The translations under genes and the position numbers were made by a program. The notes under the pieces were generated by a model. It worked only from the letters and a program-made list of their open reading frames with translations. It had not been told where the DNA came from and ran no database searches. Below are positions 1 through 9,003 of a stretch of 64,000 nt of DNA, piece by piece; position 1 is the first letter of the stretch, and every line of letters starts with the position of its first letter. Source of the stretch: Magnetococcales bacterium (GTDB lineage: Bacteria; Pseudomonadota; Magnetococcia; Magnetococcales; Magnetaquicoccaceae); assembly GCA_002753095.1 (NCBI GenBank), contig PDZU01000005.1:38934-102933 (forward strand). The letters are read 5' to 3'.

Positions 1-638
1 AACGGCAAGTCTTCGGTCAGGTCGGCATCGACATGATCGCCGGCCCCTCGGAAATTTTGGTCATCGCCGATCAGGAGAGCAATCCAGAGTGGCTGGCCGC
101 CGATCTGCTCTCACAGGCCGAACATGACGAAGCAGCGCAGGCCATCCTGATTACCGACTCCGCCCCCCTGGCCGACGCCGTGGAGGAACAGCTGCAACGC
201 CTGCTGCACACCTTGAGCCGACACGCCATCAGCCGCATAGCCCTGGCCAACCGAGGGATTTTGATCACCGTTCCCGATCTGGCCACCGCCTGCCAACTGG
301 CCTCGCAAGCCGCCCCCGAACATCTGGAACTCTCCCTGGCCGACCCGGAAGCAGCACTGCCGCTGATCCATAACGCCGGGGCCATCTTCCTGGGCCGCTA
401 CACCCCGGAGGCCATTGGCGACTATGTGGCCGGTCCCAACCATGTGCTGCCAACCAGTGGTACCGCCCGTTTTTCCAGCCCGCTCGGCGTTTATGATTTC
501 ATCAAACGGTCCAGCCTGTTGGGCGGTCCCTTATCGGCCCTGCGTCAGATCGGCCCGATTGCCTCCCATCTCGCCAACCGGGAAGGGTTGACCGCCCACC
601 AATACAGCATCGATTGCCGCCTGGAGAGTGCCTCGTGA
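1..638 (+). CDS. hisD: Histidinol dehydrogenase, C-terminal part (5' truncated by window edge)
   Basis: This is the 3' part of the gene for the NAD- and zinc-dependent enzyme that oxidises L-histidinol to L-histidine, the last two steps of histidine synthesis in the cytoplasm. The frame is open from base 3 ([11 protein letters not shown]) with no start codon inside the window. The family segments [18 protein letters not shown] and [17 protein letters not shown] are all present. The C-terminal sequence is intact, so only the N-terminal half or so lies off the left edge. The stop TGA overlaps the GTG start of hisB, so the two genes are translationally coupled. The family assignment is secure. 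Confidence 0.96.
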   Translation, partial: RQVFGQVGIDMIAGPSEILVIADQESNPEWLAADLLSQAEHDEAAQAILITDSAPLADAVEEQLQRLLHTLSRHAISRIALANRGILITVPDLATACQLASQAAPEHLELSLADPEAALPLIHNAGAIFLGRYTPEAIGDYVAGPNHVLPTSGTARFSSPLGVYDFIKRSSLLGGPLSALRQIGPIASHLANREGLTAHQYSIDCRLESAS

Positions 639-1234
639 TCCGTACCGCCCGCGTCGAACGCAAAACCCAAGAGACCGAGGTCAGCGTCACCCTCAACCTG
701 GATGGGACCGGTCTGTCAAACATCGCAACCGGTTGCCCCTTCCTGGACCATATGCTGGATCAACTGGCCCGCCATGGCCTCTTCGACATCGAACTCTACG
801 CCCGTGGCGATACCCATATCGATGACCATCACACCGTCGAAGATGTGGGCATCACCCTGGGCGAAGCCTTCCGGCAGGCCCTGGGCGATAAACGGGGCAT
901 CGCCCGCTTTGGTTCTGCCACCATCCCCCTGGATGAATCCCTGTCGCGGGTGGTAATCGACCTCTCCAACCGGGCCACCCTGGTCTGGCATGTCACCTTC
1001 AGCAACAGCAAAATTGGTCAATTTGATACCGAACTGTTTCGCGAATGGTTCACCGCCTTTGCCAACCATAGCCGCTCCACCATCCACGTGGAAAATCTCT
1101 ATGGCAGCAACGACCACCACAAAATCGAATCCTGTTTCAAGGCCCTGGCCCTGGCTCTGCGGCGGGCCTGTGTGCTGGATCCCCGACGCGGTCAACTGGT
1201 TCCCAGTACCAAAGGACTTCTCTCCGACAGCTAA
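635..1234 (+). CDS. hisB: Imidazoleglycerol-phosphate dehydratase
   Basis: The product dehydrates imidazole-glycerol phosphate to imidazole-acetol phosphate, step six of histidine synthesis. It is a monofunctional enzyme of about 199 residues, without the N-terminal phosphatase domain found in enterobacteria. Metal-binding histidine motifs are visible: [10 protein letters not shown] near the N-terminus, [12 protein letters not shown] around residues 58-70, and NDHHKIE near residue 160. I place the start at GTG 635, overlapping the hisD stop as GTGA. An in-frame upstream codon at 614 would add seven residues lying inside hisD and is less likely. Confidence 0.95.
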   Translation: MIRTARVERKTQETEVSVTLNLDGTGLSNIATGCPFLDHMLDQLARHGLFDIELYARGDTHIDDHHTVEDVGITLGEAFRQALGDKRGIARFGSATIPLDESLSRVVIDLSNRATLVWHVTFSNSKIGQFDTELFREWFTAFANHSRSTIHVENLYGSNDHHKIESCFKALALALRRACVLDPRRGQLVPSTKGLLSDS

Positions 1235-1248
1235 CCCCTCTGCAGAGT

Positions 1249-1890
1249 ATGGCTATGATCATCGTTATCGATTACGGTTCCGGCAATCTGCGCTCGGTGG
1301 CCAAAGCCCTGGAGTCGGTCGGGGCCCAGGTGCGCATCAGCAAACAGGCCGAAGAGCTCAAACATGCCTCCCACCTGGTGCTGCCTGGGGTGGGTGCCTT
1401 TGCCGATTGCCACCGCAACCTGACGGAGAGCGGCCTGCTGCCCCCACTTCTGGACCATATCCAGGCCGGGCGCCCCTTTCTCGGTATCTGTGTCGGCATG
1501 CAGTTGCTCTTCAGTGAAGGACATGAGTACGGCATCCATCCGGGGCTGAATCTCTTTGCCGGTCCCGTGCTCCGCTTTGCCACCGACATGCCAGATCCAG
1601 AAGATCCTACCCGCCATCTGAAAGTGCCCCACATGGGCTGGAATCAGGTGCGCCAAACCCAAACCCACCCCCTCTGGCAAGAGATTCCCGACGGCGCCCA
1701 TTTTTATTTTGTCCACTCCTATCATGGTTGCCCACAGGAGAGCAGCGTCATCGCCGGACAGGCCGACTATGGCATCCCCTTCACCGCCGCCATCGCCCGC
1801 GACAACCTGTTCGCCACCCAGTTTCACCCGGAAAAAAGCCAACGCCATGGCCTGCGCCTGTTGCACCACTTTACCCAATGGAGACCGTGA
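1249..1890 (+). CDS. hisH: Imidazole glycerol phosphate synthase, glutaminase subunit
   Basis: This class I glutamine amidotransferase makes ammonia for the HisF cyclase subunit. About 213 residues. The nucleophile is Cys81 in GICVGMQLLF, and the His/Glu of the triad lie in the C-terminal FHPEKS motif. The N-terminal IVIDYGSGNL is typical of the family. A second ATG two codons downstream (1255) could also be the start. The gene lies 14 bases after hisB and just upstream of hisA. HisH needs HisF to work, but no hisF is in the window, so the partner must be encoded elsewhere. Confidence 0.95.
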   Translation: MAMIIVIDYGSGNLRSVAKALESVGAQVRISKQAEELKHASHLVLPGVGAFADCHRNLTESGLLPPLLDHIQAGRPFLGICVGMQLLFSEGHEYGIHPGLNLFAGPVLRFATDMPDPEDPTRHLKVPHMGWNQVRQTQTHPLWQEIPDGAHFYFVHSYHGCPQESSVIAGQADYGIPFTAAIARDNLFATQFHPEKSQRHGLRLLHHFTQWRP

Positions 1891-1893
1891 CCC

Positions 1894-2637
1894 ATGCTGA
1901 TCATTCCCGCCATTGATCTCAAGGATGGCCAATGCGTGCGCCTCTTTCAGGGCGACATGACGCAACATACCGTCTACTCCGACGATCCGGGTGCCATGGC
2001 CAGCCACTGGCAAAAACTGGGAGCGGAACGGTTGCATGTGGTCGACCTCAACGGCGCCTTTGCCGGACAGCCAGTCAACGATGCCGCCATTGCCGCCATC
2101 GTCTCCGCCTTGACCATCCCCGTGCAACTGGGAGGCGGTATCCGCACCCTGGCCACCATGGAGCGCTATCTCAGCCTGGGCATTCAACGCCTGATTCTGG
2201 GTACCGTCGCCTGCCGTGATCCACAACTGGTTCAGGAAGCCTGCCGTCTCTTTCCAGACCGTATCCTGGTCGGCATCGATGCCCGCGATGGCTGGGTTGC
2301 CGTGCAAGGCTGGGCCGAGGTGACCAATATCCGCGCCGTGGAGTTGGCACAACGCTTCGCAGAGGCCGGCGTGGCCGAGATCATCTTTACCGATATTGCC
2401 CGCGATGGGGCACTGCAAGGCCCCAACGTGGCCGCCACCCGCGCCTTGGCCGAAGCGATCACCATTCCCGTGATTTTGTCCGGCGGCATCTCTTCCCTGG
2501 CCGATGTTCTGCACGTGCTGGAACAGCCCGGCCCCTATGCCAATGGCGGTCGCATCTCCGGGATCATCACCGGCAAAGCCCTCTATGATGGTCGATTGGA
2601 TTTTGCCGCCGCCGTCACCGCCTGCAAACAGGGGTAA
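1894..2637 (+). CDS. hisA: ProFAR isomerase (HisA)
   Basis: A TIM-barrel isomerase that opens the ribose of ProFAR to PRFAR, the substrate of HisHF. 247 residues, the normal length. It shows the two half-barrel signatures: [14 protein letters not shown] with the catalytic Asp near residue 8, and [16 protein letters not shown] with the second Asp near residue 169. The phosphate-binding loops ([13 protein letters not shown]) are present. It begins three bases after the hisH stop. A trpA/hisF origin is excluded by the DLKDG start and the GGGIRTL segment. Confidence 0.95.
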   Translation: MLIIPAIDLKDGQCVRLFQGDMTQHTVYSDDPGAMASHWQKLGAERLHVVDLNGAFAGQPVNDAAIAAIVSALTIPVQLGGGIRTLATMERYLSLGIQRLILGTVACRDPQLVQEACRLFPDRILVGIDARDGWVAVQGWAEVTNIRAVELAQRFAEAGVAEIIFTDIARDGALQGPNVAATRALAEAITIPVILSGGISSLADVLHVLEQPGPYANGGRISGIITGKALYDGRLDFAAAVTACKQG

Positions 2638-2692
2638 AAGCCAGTTAAGTATTTGGCAGTACAGAAAAATGGATGTAAACAGAGGGTAACCT

Positions 2693-2721
2693 TTGTGTCG
2701 CGACAGAAAACACAGTAGAAT
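2693..2721 (+). promoter_or_regulatory. Candidate sigma-70 promoter for the diguanylate cyclase
   Basis: TTGTGT at 2693-2698 and TAGAAT at 2716-2721 are separated by 17 bases, about 70 bases upstream of the ATG at 2791. The gene has its own terminator at 4558-4606, which fits an independent transcription unit. Inferred from sequence only. Confidence 0.4.
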
Positions 2722-2790
2722 GGGGGGCAATATAGCTCCATATACCATCGCTTGGGGTAACACACCCAAGATGTCCAGAAGGATGCAGTA

Positions 2791-4590
2791 ATGCGTTATT
2801 CCCGTTTGTTGCAACAGGCCACAGTCCGGGTTTTGACCGTTTTACTGGCCGTTGTCGCGGTCGTCGCCCTCTTTGCCTTCACTGTGCCACCCCTGTTCAG
2901 CAATGCAGAGCTTCTCTGGATCGCCTCCTCTGCCCTGCTGATACTCGCACTGCTGTTCTGGGTCACGCTGGGGCGATGGCTGATCCGGTTGACCCGTCAC
3001 CTGACCCTGTTGCAAAATCTGACACACGACTTTATCGGCCATCAGAGGCTCTCCCCCGACAGCATCCAGCCACTGGAGACCCTGATCGCCACGCGCCACG
3101 ATGAGATTGGCACTCTGGCCGGTACCCTGCGCAAGTTGACGCAAACCGTGATTGCCAACACAAAAGATCTGCAACAACACACCAAACAACTGGAAGAGAA
3201 CGAAGCCCGCCTGCGCGCCATGACCCAGTCCCTGCGCGACGCCCTGTTGGTGTTCGATGCCGAGGGTTCCATTCTGTTCTGCAGCCATGTCTGCGCCAGC
3301 ATGTTCGATTGCCAGGAACGGGATCTGCTGGAGCGCTCGATCACCCATCTGTTCTCCCCCAACTGGCTGGATCCAGAATGGCAAAAAAAATGGATCCTGC
3401 CGCAGCACGCCAACGCCCTGCCCCACACCCATGAGCCCATGCGGGGGCTGGCCGTGCGCATGGATGGCCATGAATTTCCCATTGAGTTGACCATCTCGCA
3501 ATGGCAACGCCAGGGCGAAACCTTCTGCACCGCCATTATCCGCGACATTACCAACCTGAAAATTCTTGAAGAGCGCGATCTGCGCGCCTATGTCAACCGT
3601 ATCGCCATCAGTGCCCTGCTGGAGATCGGTATCGAACCCCTGCCCCTGCAGCGCAAACTGGAAGTGGCCCTGGAGATTATTTTGACCGTGCCCTGGTTGG
3701 CCATGCAGTACAAGGGGTCCATTTTTCTGGTCACCGAGGATGAGCACCTGGAGATGGTGGCACAAAAAAATCTCCATAATGCCCTTTTGCATGCATGTCA
3801 GCATATCCCCTTTGGCTATTGCTTGTGCGGCAAAGCGGCGCAGGCCAAAAAAATGGTCTTCGCCAATGCCCTGGACGACCGTCATGATGTCACCTTCGAT
3901 GGCATCCACGAACATGGTCACTACTGTCTGCCCATCCTGCTGCAGGGCAGGCTGCTCGGCGTGCTCAACCTCTACGTCGATCATCTGCACCCCTATGATC
4001 CAGAAGAAGAAGCCTTTTTGACCACCATCACCACCACCCTGGCCGGGGTAATTGATCGTGGTCTGGCCGATGACCGCATCCGGCATATGGCCACCCATGA
4101 CGCCCTCACCGGCCTGCCCAACCGTCTGCTCTTTCACGAACTGTTGACCCAGGAGGTGAAAAGAGCCTCCCGCACACAGCAACCTCTGGCGGTCGGCTTT
4201 CTGGATCTGGACCATTTCAAAGCGGTCAATGACACCCTGGGACATGATATTGGCGATCTGCTTTTGCAGGAGGTCGGCGCACGCACACGGCAACAACTGC
4301 GCAACTCGGACACCCTGGCCCGCATGGGGGGGGATGAGTTTGCCCTGATTCTGCCCGCCATCGGCGACAAACAACATGCCATCAACGTCTGCAGTAAAAT
4401 TGTCCAGACACTCAGCGAACCCTTTATTCTCAACGAAAATCGTTGTCAAATCGGTGCCAGCATCGGCTTGAGCCTTTTTCCAGAACATGGCGACTCGGTT
4501 GAACTGCTGCTGCAAAATGCCGATCAGGCCATGTATGTGGTCAAAAAAGGCGGTCGCAACGGGGTGACCATCTATCAGGTCCAATCATAA
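2791..4590 (+). CDS. Membrane-anchored PAS-GAF-GGDEF diguanylate cyclase
   Basis: Predicted to make the second messenger c-di-GMP from two GTP. About 599 residues. Two hydrophobic segments lie near residues 9-32 and 38-60, followed by a linker with heptad-like spacing, a PAS-like domain (about 145-255, starting ALLVFDAEGSILF), a GAF-like domain (about 275-425) and a GGDEF domain (about 435-599). The active-site motif GGDEF is intact at residues 513-517, and the product-inhibition I-site RxxD (RNSD, 504-507) lies five residues upstream, so an active, feedback-inhibited cyclase is expected. No EAL domain follows. A ribosome site (AAGGA) precedes ATG 2791. The input signal is unknown. It sits where hisF often follows hisA, but shows no functional tie to histidine. 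Confidence 0.9.
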   Translation: MRYSRLLQQATVRVLTVLLAVVAVVALFAFTVPPLFSNAELLWIASSALLILALLFWVTLGRWLIRLTRHLTLLQNLTHDFIGHQRLSPDSIQPLETLIATRHDEIGTLAGTLRKLTQTVIANTKDLQQHTKQLEENEARLRAMTQSLRDALLVFDAEGSILFCSHVCASMFDCQERDLLERSITHLFSPNWLDPEWQKKWILPQHANALPHTHEPMRGLAVRMDGHEFPIELTISQWQRQGETFCTAIIRDITNLKILEERDLRAYVNRIAISALLEIGIEPLPLQRKLEVALEIILTVPWLAMQYKGSIFLVTEDEHLEMVAQKNLHNALLHACQHIPFGYCLCGKAAQAKKMVFANALDDRHDVTFDGIHEHGHYCLPILLQGRLLGVLNLYVDHLHPYDPEEEAFLTTITTTLAGVIDRGLADDRIRHMATHDALTGLPNRLLFHELLTQEVKRASRTQQPLAVGFLDLDHFKAVNDTLGHDIGDLLLQEVGARTRQQLRNSDTLARMGGDEFALILPAIGDKQHAINVCSKIVQTLSEPFILNENRCQIGASIGLSLFPEHGDSVELLLQNADQAMYVVKKGGRNGVTIYQVQS

Positions 4591-4606
4591 TCACCCCGTT
4601 TTTTTT
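4558..4606 (+). terminator. Rho-independent terminator overlapping the end of the cyclase gene
   Basis: AACGGGGTGA at 4558-4567 is a perfect inverted repeat of TCACCCCGTT at 4591-4600, followed directly by a T run to 4606. The 5' arm lies inside the last codons of the diguanylate cyclase, so the coding sequence and the terminator share bases. The loop is about 23 bases. Confidence 0.75.
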
Positions 4607-4607
4607 C

Positions 4608-5708
4608 GTGGACAGCATAACAGGACGCACCTTGACCTCCCCTTTTGCCGCCAATCGCACAACGGCATGGCGTTTGTGCCATTTTGATTATCTCCTGCCA
4701 ACCGAACGCATCGCGCAACGCCCCGCCCCGGTCCGCGACCGCTCCCGACTGCTGGTCAGTCTGCCCGGCAAACGCCACGATGCTGTTTTTCGCCAACTGC
4801 CAGACTGGTTGCAACCCGGTGACCTGTTGGTGATGAATGATACCCGGGTCATCCCGGCCCGCCTGCTGGGCCACAAACCCTCTGGCGGTCGCATCGAAAT
4901 CTTGCTGCTGCAGCCACTGGCCAGCGCCGGTGAATGGGAGGCCATGGCCACCGGCAGCAAACGGATCCACCCCGGCCTGCAGATCGACATTGCCCCCGGT
5001 CTGCGGGTCACCTTTCTGGAACGCAGCAGCAACGGTTTCCGGGTGTTGCTGCACAGCCAGGAGGAGGCCCTGGAAAAAGCCCTGCAACGGCACGGACAAC
5101 TGCCCCTGCCGCCCTATATCACCGCCTCCGATCCACAACAGGATCCAGAACGGTACCAGACCATCTACGCCCGCCATCCCGGCGCCATCGCCGCCCCCAC
5201 TGCGGGCCTGCATTTTACCCCTTCGCTGTTGGCCCGTCTGAAAATCCTGGGTATCCAGAGTACCACCGTCACCCTGCATGTGGGCCCCGGCACCTTTCAA
5301 CCCGTGCGCGAAGAGGCGTTGCACCGCCATGTCATGCACCGGGAACGGGCCATCCTCTCGCCGCACAGCGCCCGTTTGATCAACCAGACCCACGCCCGCC
5401 AGGGCCGGGTCATCGCCGTCGGTACCACGTCGCTGCGGGTCTTGGAGAGCGCCGCCCTGCCCAGCGGTCGGGTGCGCCCCTGGCGGGGCGAAACCGGACT
5501 CTTTATTCTGCCGGGCTACCGTTTCCGCGTTGTCGATGGTCTGATCACCAACTTTCATCTGCCCCGCTCCACCCTGTTGATGCTGGTTGCCGCCTTGATC
5601 GGCAAGCGCCGCATGGATCGGGATTATGCCCACGCCATCAATCGGGGCTATCGCTTCTACTCCTACGGCGATGCCATGCTGCTCTGGCCAGGAAAACACC
5701 GCTCATGA
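4608..5708 (+). CDS. queA: tRNA preQ1(34) S-adenosylmethionine ribosyltransferase-isomerase
   Basis: The product transfers and isomerises the ribosyl moiety of SAM onto preQ1 in tRNA anticodons, giving epoxyqueuosine. The protein carries FDYLLPTERIAQ, NDTRVIPARLLG, GHKPSGGRIEILLL, AAPTAGLHFT, TLHVGPGTFQPV and NFHLPRSTLLMLV, all strong QueA signatures. The start is uncertain. GTG 4608 gives 366 residues but begins in the terminator; in-frame TTG codons at 4632 and 4674 give a length closer to the family, since homologues begin just before FDYLLP. Its stop overlaps the tgt start as ATGA, pairing two queuosine genes. Confidence 0.93.
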   Translation: MDSITGRTLTSPFAANRTTAWRLCHFDYLLPTERIAQRPAPVRDRSRLLVSLPGKRHDAVFRQLPDWLQPGDLLVMNDTRVIPARLLGHKPSGGRIEILLLQPLASAGEWEAMATGSKRIHPGLQIDIAPGLRVTFLERSSNGFRVLLHSQEEALEKALQRHGQLPLPPYITASDPQQDPERYQTIYARHPGAIAAPTAGLHFTPSLLARLKILGIQSTTVTLHVGPGTFQPVREEALHRHVMHRERAILSPHSARLINQTHARQGRVIAVGTTSLRVLESAALPSGRVRPWRGETGLFILPGYRFRVVDGLITNFHLPRSTLLMLVAALIGKRRMDRDYAHAINRGYRFYSYGDAMLLWPGKHRS

Positions 5709-6829
5709 CCCAACCTTTTTTTGAACTGCTGCACACCGATCCCAGCGGAGCGCGGCGCGGCCGTTTCCACACAGCGCACGGCACGGTACAAACGCCCATT
5801 TTCATGCCGGTGGGAACCGCCGCCAGCGTCAAAACCCTCACCTCCGCCGATCTGCAGGAGATCCAGGCGCAAATCATCCTGGGCAACACCTATCACCTCT
5901 ATCTGCGTCCCGGTCATCGCCTGATCGCGCAACTGGGCGGACTACACCGCTTCATGCACTGGCCTGGTCCCATTCTGACCGACTCCGGCGGCTATCAGGT
6001 TTTCAGTCTGGGGGCCATGCGCCGCATCCGTGAAGAGGGGGTCACCTTCCGCTCCCACCTCGATGGCAGCGCCCACCTGTTAAGCCCGGAACTGGCCATC
6101 CAGATTCAGGAAGATCTGGGCTCGGACATCATGATGCAGTTGGATGAATGCCCCCCCTACCCGGCCAAGCGGGACTATCTGGCCAAATCCCTACAACTTT
6201 CCGTGCGCTGGGGTGCGCGCTGTCTGGCCGCGCGGCGTCCCGACCGACAGCAAGCCCTCTTTGGTATTGTGCAGGGGGGCATGGAGGCCGATCTGCGCCA
6301 GGAGTCCGCCGCCGCCCTGATTGAATTGGGGTTTGATGGCTATGCCCTGGGCGGCCTGTCGGTGGGCGAACCGAAGGAAAAAATGGCCGAAGTGCTCTCC
6401 TATGCCCCCGCCTTGCTACCCAAAGAGCAGCCACGCTATCTGATGGGGGTGGGCAAGCCGGAAGATCTCGTCGAAGCCGTCGCCGCTGGCATGGACATGT
6501 TTGACTGCGTGCTGCCGACCCGCAACGCCCGCAATGGGCAACTGCTGACCCGCTGGGGGGCCAGAAACATCAAGCAGGCCCGCTTTCGGGAAGATGCCAG
6601 AGCGGTGGATGCACACTGCCTGTGTCACTGCTGCCAACACTACAGCCGGGCCTATCTGCACCATCTCTTCCGCAACAAGGAGATTGCCGTCCTGCGCTTG
6701 ATGACCCTGCATAACCTGCACTACTACCTGGACTTGATGGAGGGCATGCGGCAGGCCATCGCCACGGACCGTTTTGCCGCTTTCCGCGCCGACTTCTACC
6801 AACAACGTCTCTCTGGCGACGAAGATTAA
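5705..6829 (+). CDS. tgt: tRNA-guanine transglycosylase
   Basis: Exchanges guanine 34 for preQ1 in tRNAs for Asp, Asn, His and Tyr; the product is the QueA substrate. 374 residues. The catalytic base/nucleophile region TDSGGYQVFSLG includes Asp93, and the second active-site Asp lies in FDCVLPTRNARNG. The zinc site is the C-terminal CLCHCC cluster with the histidines of AYLHHLF. The start ATG 5705 overlaps the queA stop; the frame is also open upstream through queA in a different frame, but that extension is not coding. Confidence 0.96.
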   Translation: MTQPFFELLHTDPSGARRGRFHTAHGTVQTPIFMPVGTAASVKTLTSADLQEIQAQIILGNTYHLYLRPGHRLIAQLGGLHRFMHWPGPILTDSGGYQVFSLGAMRRIREEGVTFRSHLDGSAHLLSPELAIQIQEDLGSDIMMQLDECPPYPAKRDYLAKSLQLSVRWGARCLAARRPDRQQALFGIVQGGMEADLRQESAAALIELGFDGYALGGLSVGEPKEKMAEVLSYAPALLPKEQPRYLMGVGKPEDLVEAVAAGMDMFDCVLPTRNARNGQLLTRWGARNIKQARFREDARAVDAHCLCHCCQHYSRAYLHHLFRNKEIAVLRLMTLHNLHYYLDLMEGMRQAIATDRFAAFRADFYQQRLSGDED

Positions 6830-6858
6830 GCAAAACGAGTGACCGATACTGAAAATCC

Positions 6859-6887
6859 TTTACAAGTGGGTTGCACTATCCTAGCGT
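6859..6887 (+). promoter_or_regulatory. Weak candidate promoter before yajC
   Basis: TTTACA at 6859-6864 and TAGCGT at 6882-6887 are spaced by 17 bases in the 131-base gap between tgt and yajC. The -10 match is poor, so this is only a suggestion. Confidence 0.25.
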
Positions 6888-6960
6888 CACCGTTTGGCAT
6901 GCTGTCGCTGCCTGTTGCCGTGCTGCACTTTTGACCTGTTCTGTATGGAGAATAACTATC

Positions 6961-7347
6961 ATGCTTGATCTGATCAGTACCGCTTATGCCGCTGCACCCT
7001 CCAATACGGAGGCGGTGATCGGAAATATCGTCTTTATGGTGGCCCTGTTCGGCATCTTTTATTTTTTTCTGATCCGGCCCCAACAAAAACAGGCCAAGGC
7101 CCACAAGGAGATGGTGGCCAACCTGACCCGTGGCGATACGGTGGTTACCGGCGGTGGTTTGATTGGCCGCGTACACCGGGTGGAAAACGATCTGATCATC
7201 CTGGAAGTGGGCGATGTGGAGATCGGCAACAAGCTCTTCCGTCCGGTGCGCATCCGGGTTCGCCGCGTCAGCGTCGTGGAAGTGACCAGCAAAGGCACCT
7301 TCTCTCCAGAAAATAAAACCAGCGCAACGGAAGACTCTCAAGGCTGA
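6961..7347 (+). CDS. yajC: Preprotein translocase subunit YajC
   Basis: A small single-pass inner-membrane partner of SecDF. 128 residues from ATG 6961. It has a hydrophobic N-terminus, one membrane segment (VIGNIVFMVALFGIFYFFLI), the RPQQKQAKAHKEM motif right after it, and a cytoplasmic LTRGDTVVTGGGLIGRV domain. The reading frame extends 30 codons upstream, but the family starts close to the membrane segment, and GGAG in the preceding GGAGAATAACT can serve as ribosome site. secD follows after five bases. Confidence 0.93.
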   Translation: MLDLISTAYAAAPSNTEAVIGNIVFMVALFGIFYFFLIRPQQKQAKAHKEMVANLTRGDTVVTGGGLIGRVHRVENDLIILEVGDVEIGNKLFRPVRIRVRRVSVVEVTSKGTFSPENKTSATEDSQG

Positions 7348-7352
7348 CCACC

Positions 7353-8933
7353 ATGCGACAAGTCCCTTTATGGAAACCCGCGTTAATTCTCTTTACGGTG
7401 CTGCTCTCCCTGCTCTACGTTTTCCCCAGCGTCAACCACGGCGTTCCCGCGTGGTGGCCCTCCTGGTTGCCACATCAGGTGATCGCCCAGGGGCTGGATC
7501 TGCAGGGGGGGCTGCATCTGCTGCTCAACGTGGAGTCCGATAAAGCCGTCGAACAGACCGCCGAAAATCTGGTCGATGAGGTGCGTGGCATTCTACGCAA
7601 GGAGCAACTGCGCTATCAAAGTGTGGAACGGGAGGGCATCGACACGGTCAGCATTGTCTTGACCGAGAGCGGGGATTCTCCCAAGTACCGTCAAGTGCTG
7701 GAAAAAGAGTTGCCGACCACCCAGTTTGGCGAAGATGCCGGCAGCAAAAAGTTGCGTCTGACCATCAAACCGCTGGAGCAGAAAGAGATTCGCCGTTTTG
7801 CCCTGGAACAGTCCATTCAGACCATCCGTTCCCGCATTGACCAGTTTGGCGTCACCGAACCGACCATCCAAAAGCAGGGTGAGGACCGTATTCTGGTGCA
7901 ACTGCCCGGCTTGAACGATCCCACCCGTGCCAAGGCGTTGATCGGTCGCACCGCCCGCCTGGAGTTCAAGATGGTGGATGAAAAGGGCGATCTCAATGCT
8001 GCCCTGGCCGGTCGTGTCCCCCCGGGTGACGTGATTCTGTACGGCAACAAGGAGAGCGGACAAAAAGGTCGGCAAGCCTATCTGCTGAAAAAGCGGACGG
8101 TGCTTTCTGGTGATCTGCTGACCGACGCCCGCGTCAATTTCAGCCAGTACAGTGAGGCCTATGTCTCCATCACTTTTAATCGCCAGGGCGAGCGCAAGTT
8201 TGCCCAATTGACCGGGGAGCATGTCAACGAGCGGATGGCCATCGTGCTGGACAATGTGGTCTATTCGGCACCGGTAATCCGGGAAAAGATCGAGGGTGGC
8301 CGGGCGCAAATCAGCGGCAGTTTCAGCACGGAAGAGGCGCACGATCTGGCCATCATCCTGCGCGCCGGGGCGCTGCCGGCTCCAGTCAAGATTGTCGAAG
8401 AGCGTACTGTCGGCCCCACCCTGGGGCAGGATTCCATCGACCAGGGTTTGGCCTCCATCCTGATTGGCGGCGCGTTGGTACTCTTTTTCATGGGGGTCTA
8501 CTACAAGGGGTTTGGCTGGCTGGCCAACATGGCCGTGTTGCTCAACGTATTGATGTTGATGGCTGCTCTGGCCATGATGCAGGCCACCTTGACCATGCCC
8601 GGTATCGCCGGGGCTGTGCTGCTGATGGGCATGTCGGTGGATGCCAACGTGCTGATTTTTGAGCGCATCCGTGAAGAGTTGCGTCTGGGTAAAACCCCGT
8701 TGGCCGCCATTGAACACGGCTACGCCCGGGCCTTTGCCACCATTCTGGACTCCCATATCACCACCCTGATCACCGGATTGGTGCTCTATCAGTTTGGAAC
8801 CGGTCCGGTCAGAGGTTTTGCCGTTACCCTCTCCATCGGCCTGATCATCTCCATGTATACCGCCGTTTTTGTTACCCGTGTGGTCCTGGACATGATTCTG
8901 CAGGGCCGACATGTCAGAACATTGAGCGTTTAA
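7353..8933 (+). CDS. secD: Protein translocase subunit SecD
   Basis: With SecF this uses the proton gradient to pull exported proteins through SecYEG on the periplasmic side. 526 residues. There is one N-terminal membrane segment, then the conserved GLDLQGGLHLLL motif, a large periplasmic P1 domain (about 60-345) and five C-terminal membrane segments starting near SIDQGLASILIGG. The RND-type signature around GMSVDANVLIFERIREEL is intact. The reading frame continues to within 70 bases of secF. Confidence 0.96.
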   Translation: MRQVPLWKPALILFTVLLSLLYVFPSVNHGVPAWWPSWLPHQVIAQGLDLQGGLHLLLNVESDKAVEQTAENLVDEVRGILRKEQLRYQSVEREGIDTVSIVLTESGDSPKYRQVLEKELPTTQFGEDAGSKKLRLTIKPLEQKEIRRFALEQSIQTIRSRIDQFGVTEPTIQKQGEDRILVQLPGLNDPTRAKALIGRTARLEFKMVDEKGDLNAALAGRVPPGDVILYGNKESGQKGRQAYLLKKRTVLSGDLLTDARVNFSQYSEAYVSITFNRQGERKFAQLTGEHVNERMAIVLDNVVYSAPVIREKIEGGRAQISGSFSTEEAHDLAIILRAGALPAPVKIVEERTVGPTLGQDSIDQGLASILIGGALVLFFMGVYYKGFGWLANMAVLLNVLMLMAALAMMQATLTMPGIAGAVLLMGMSVDANVLIFERIREELRLGKTPLAAIEHGYARAFATILDSHITTLITGLVLYQFGTGPVRGFAVTLSIGLIISMYTAVFVTRVVLDMILQGRHVRTLSV

Positions 8934-8946
8934 CCAATCGCTACTG

Positions 8947-8965
8947 CCCTCCCCACTGGGGAGGG
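8947..8965 (+). promoter_or_regulatory. Short perfect hairpin between secD and secF
   Basis: CCCTCCCC at 8947-8954 and GGGGAGGG at 8958-8965 form an 8-bp GC stem with a 3-base loop. No T run follows, so it is not a standard terminator. It could stabilise or process the mRNA and adjust the SecD to SecF ratio (inference). Confidence 0.45.
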
Positions 8966-9003
8966 GGCGACTGGTGCCAAACCGGTGCAAGAGGATTGTT
9001 TTC

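Noticed and set aside
1231..2814. Long antisense frame of 527 codons opposite hisH and hisA
   Set aside because: It mirrors well-supported genes on the + strand; the Gly/Gln/His-rich composition is that of a shadow frame in high-GC DNA. The same holds for 2842-4584, 4575-5699, 7593-9137 and 31255-33150 on the minus strand.
4934..6829. Apparent 631-codon fusion frame reaching from queA into tgt
   Set aside because: The upstream half is out of frame with queA and has no family similarity; tgt starts at 5705, overlapping the queA stop.
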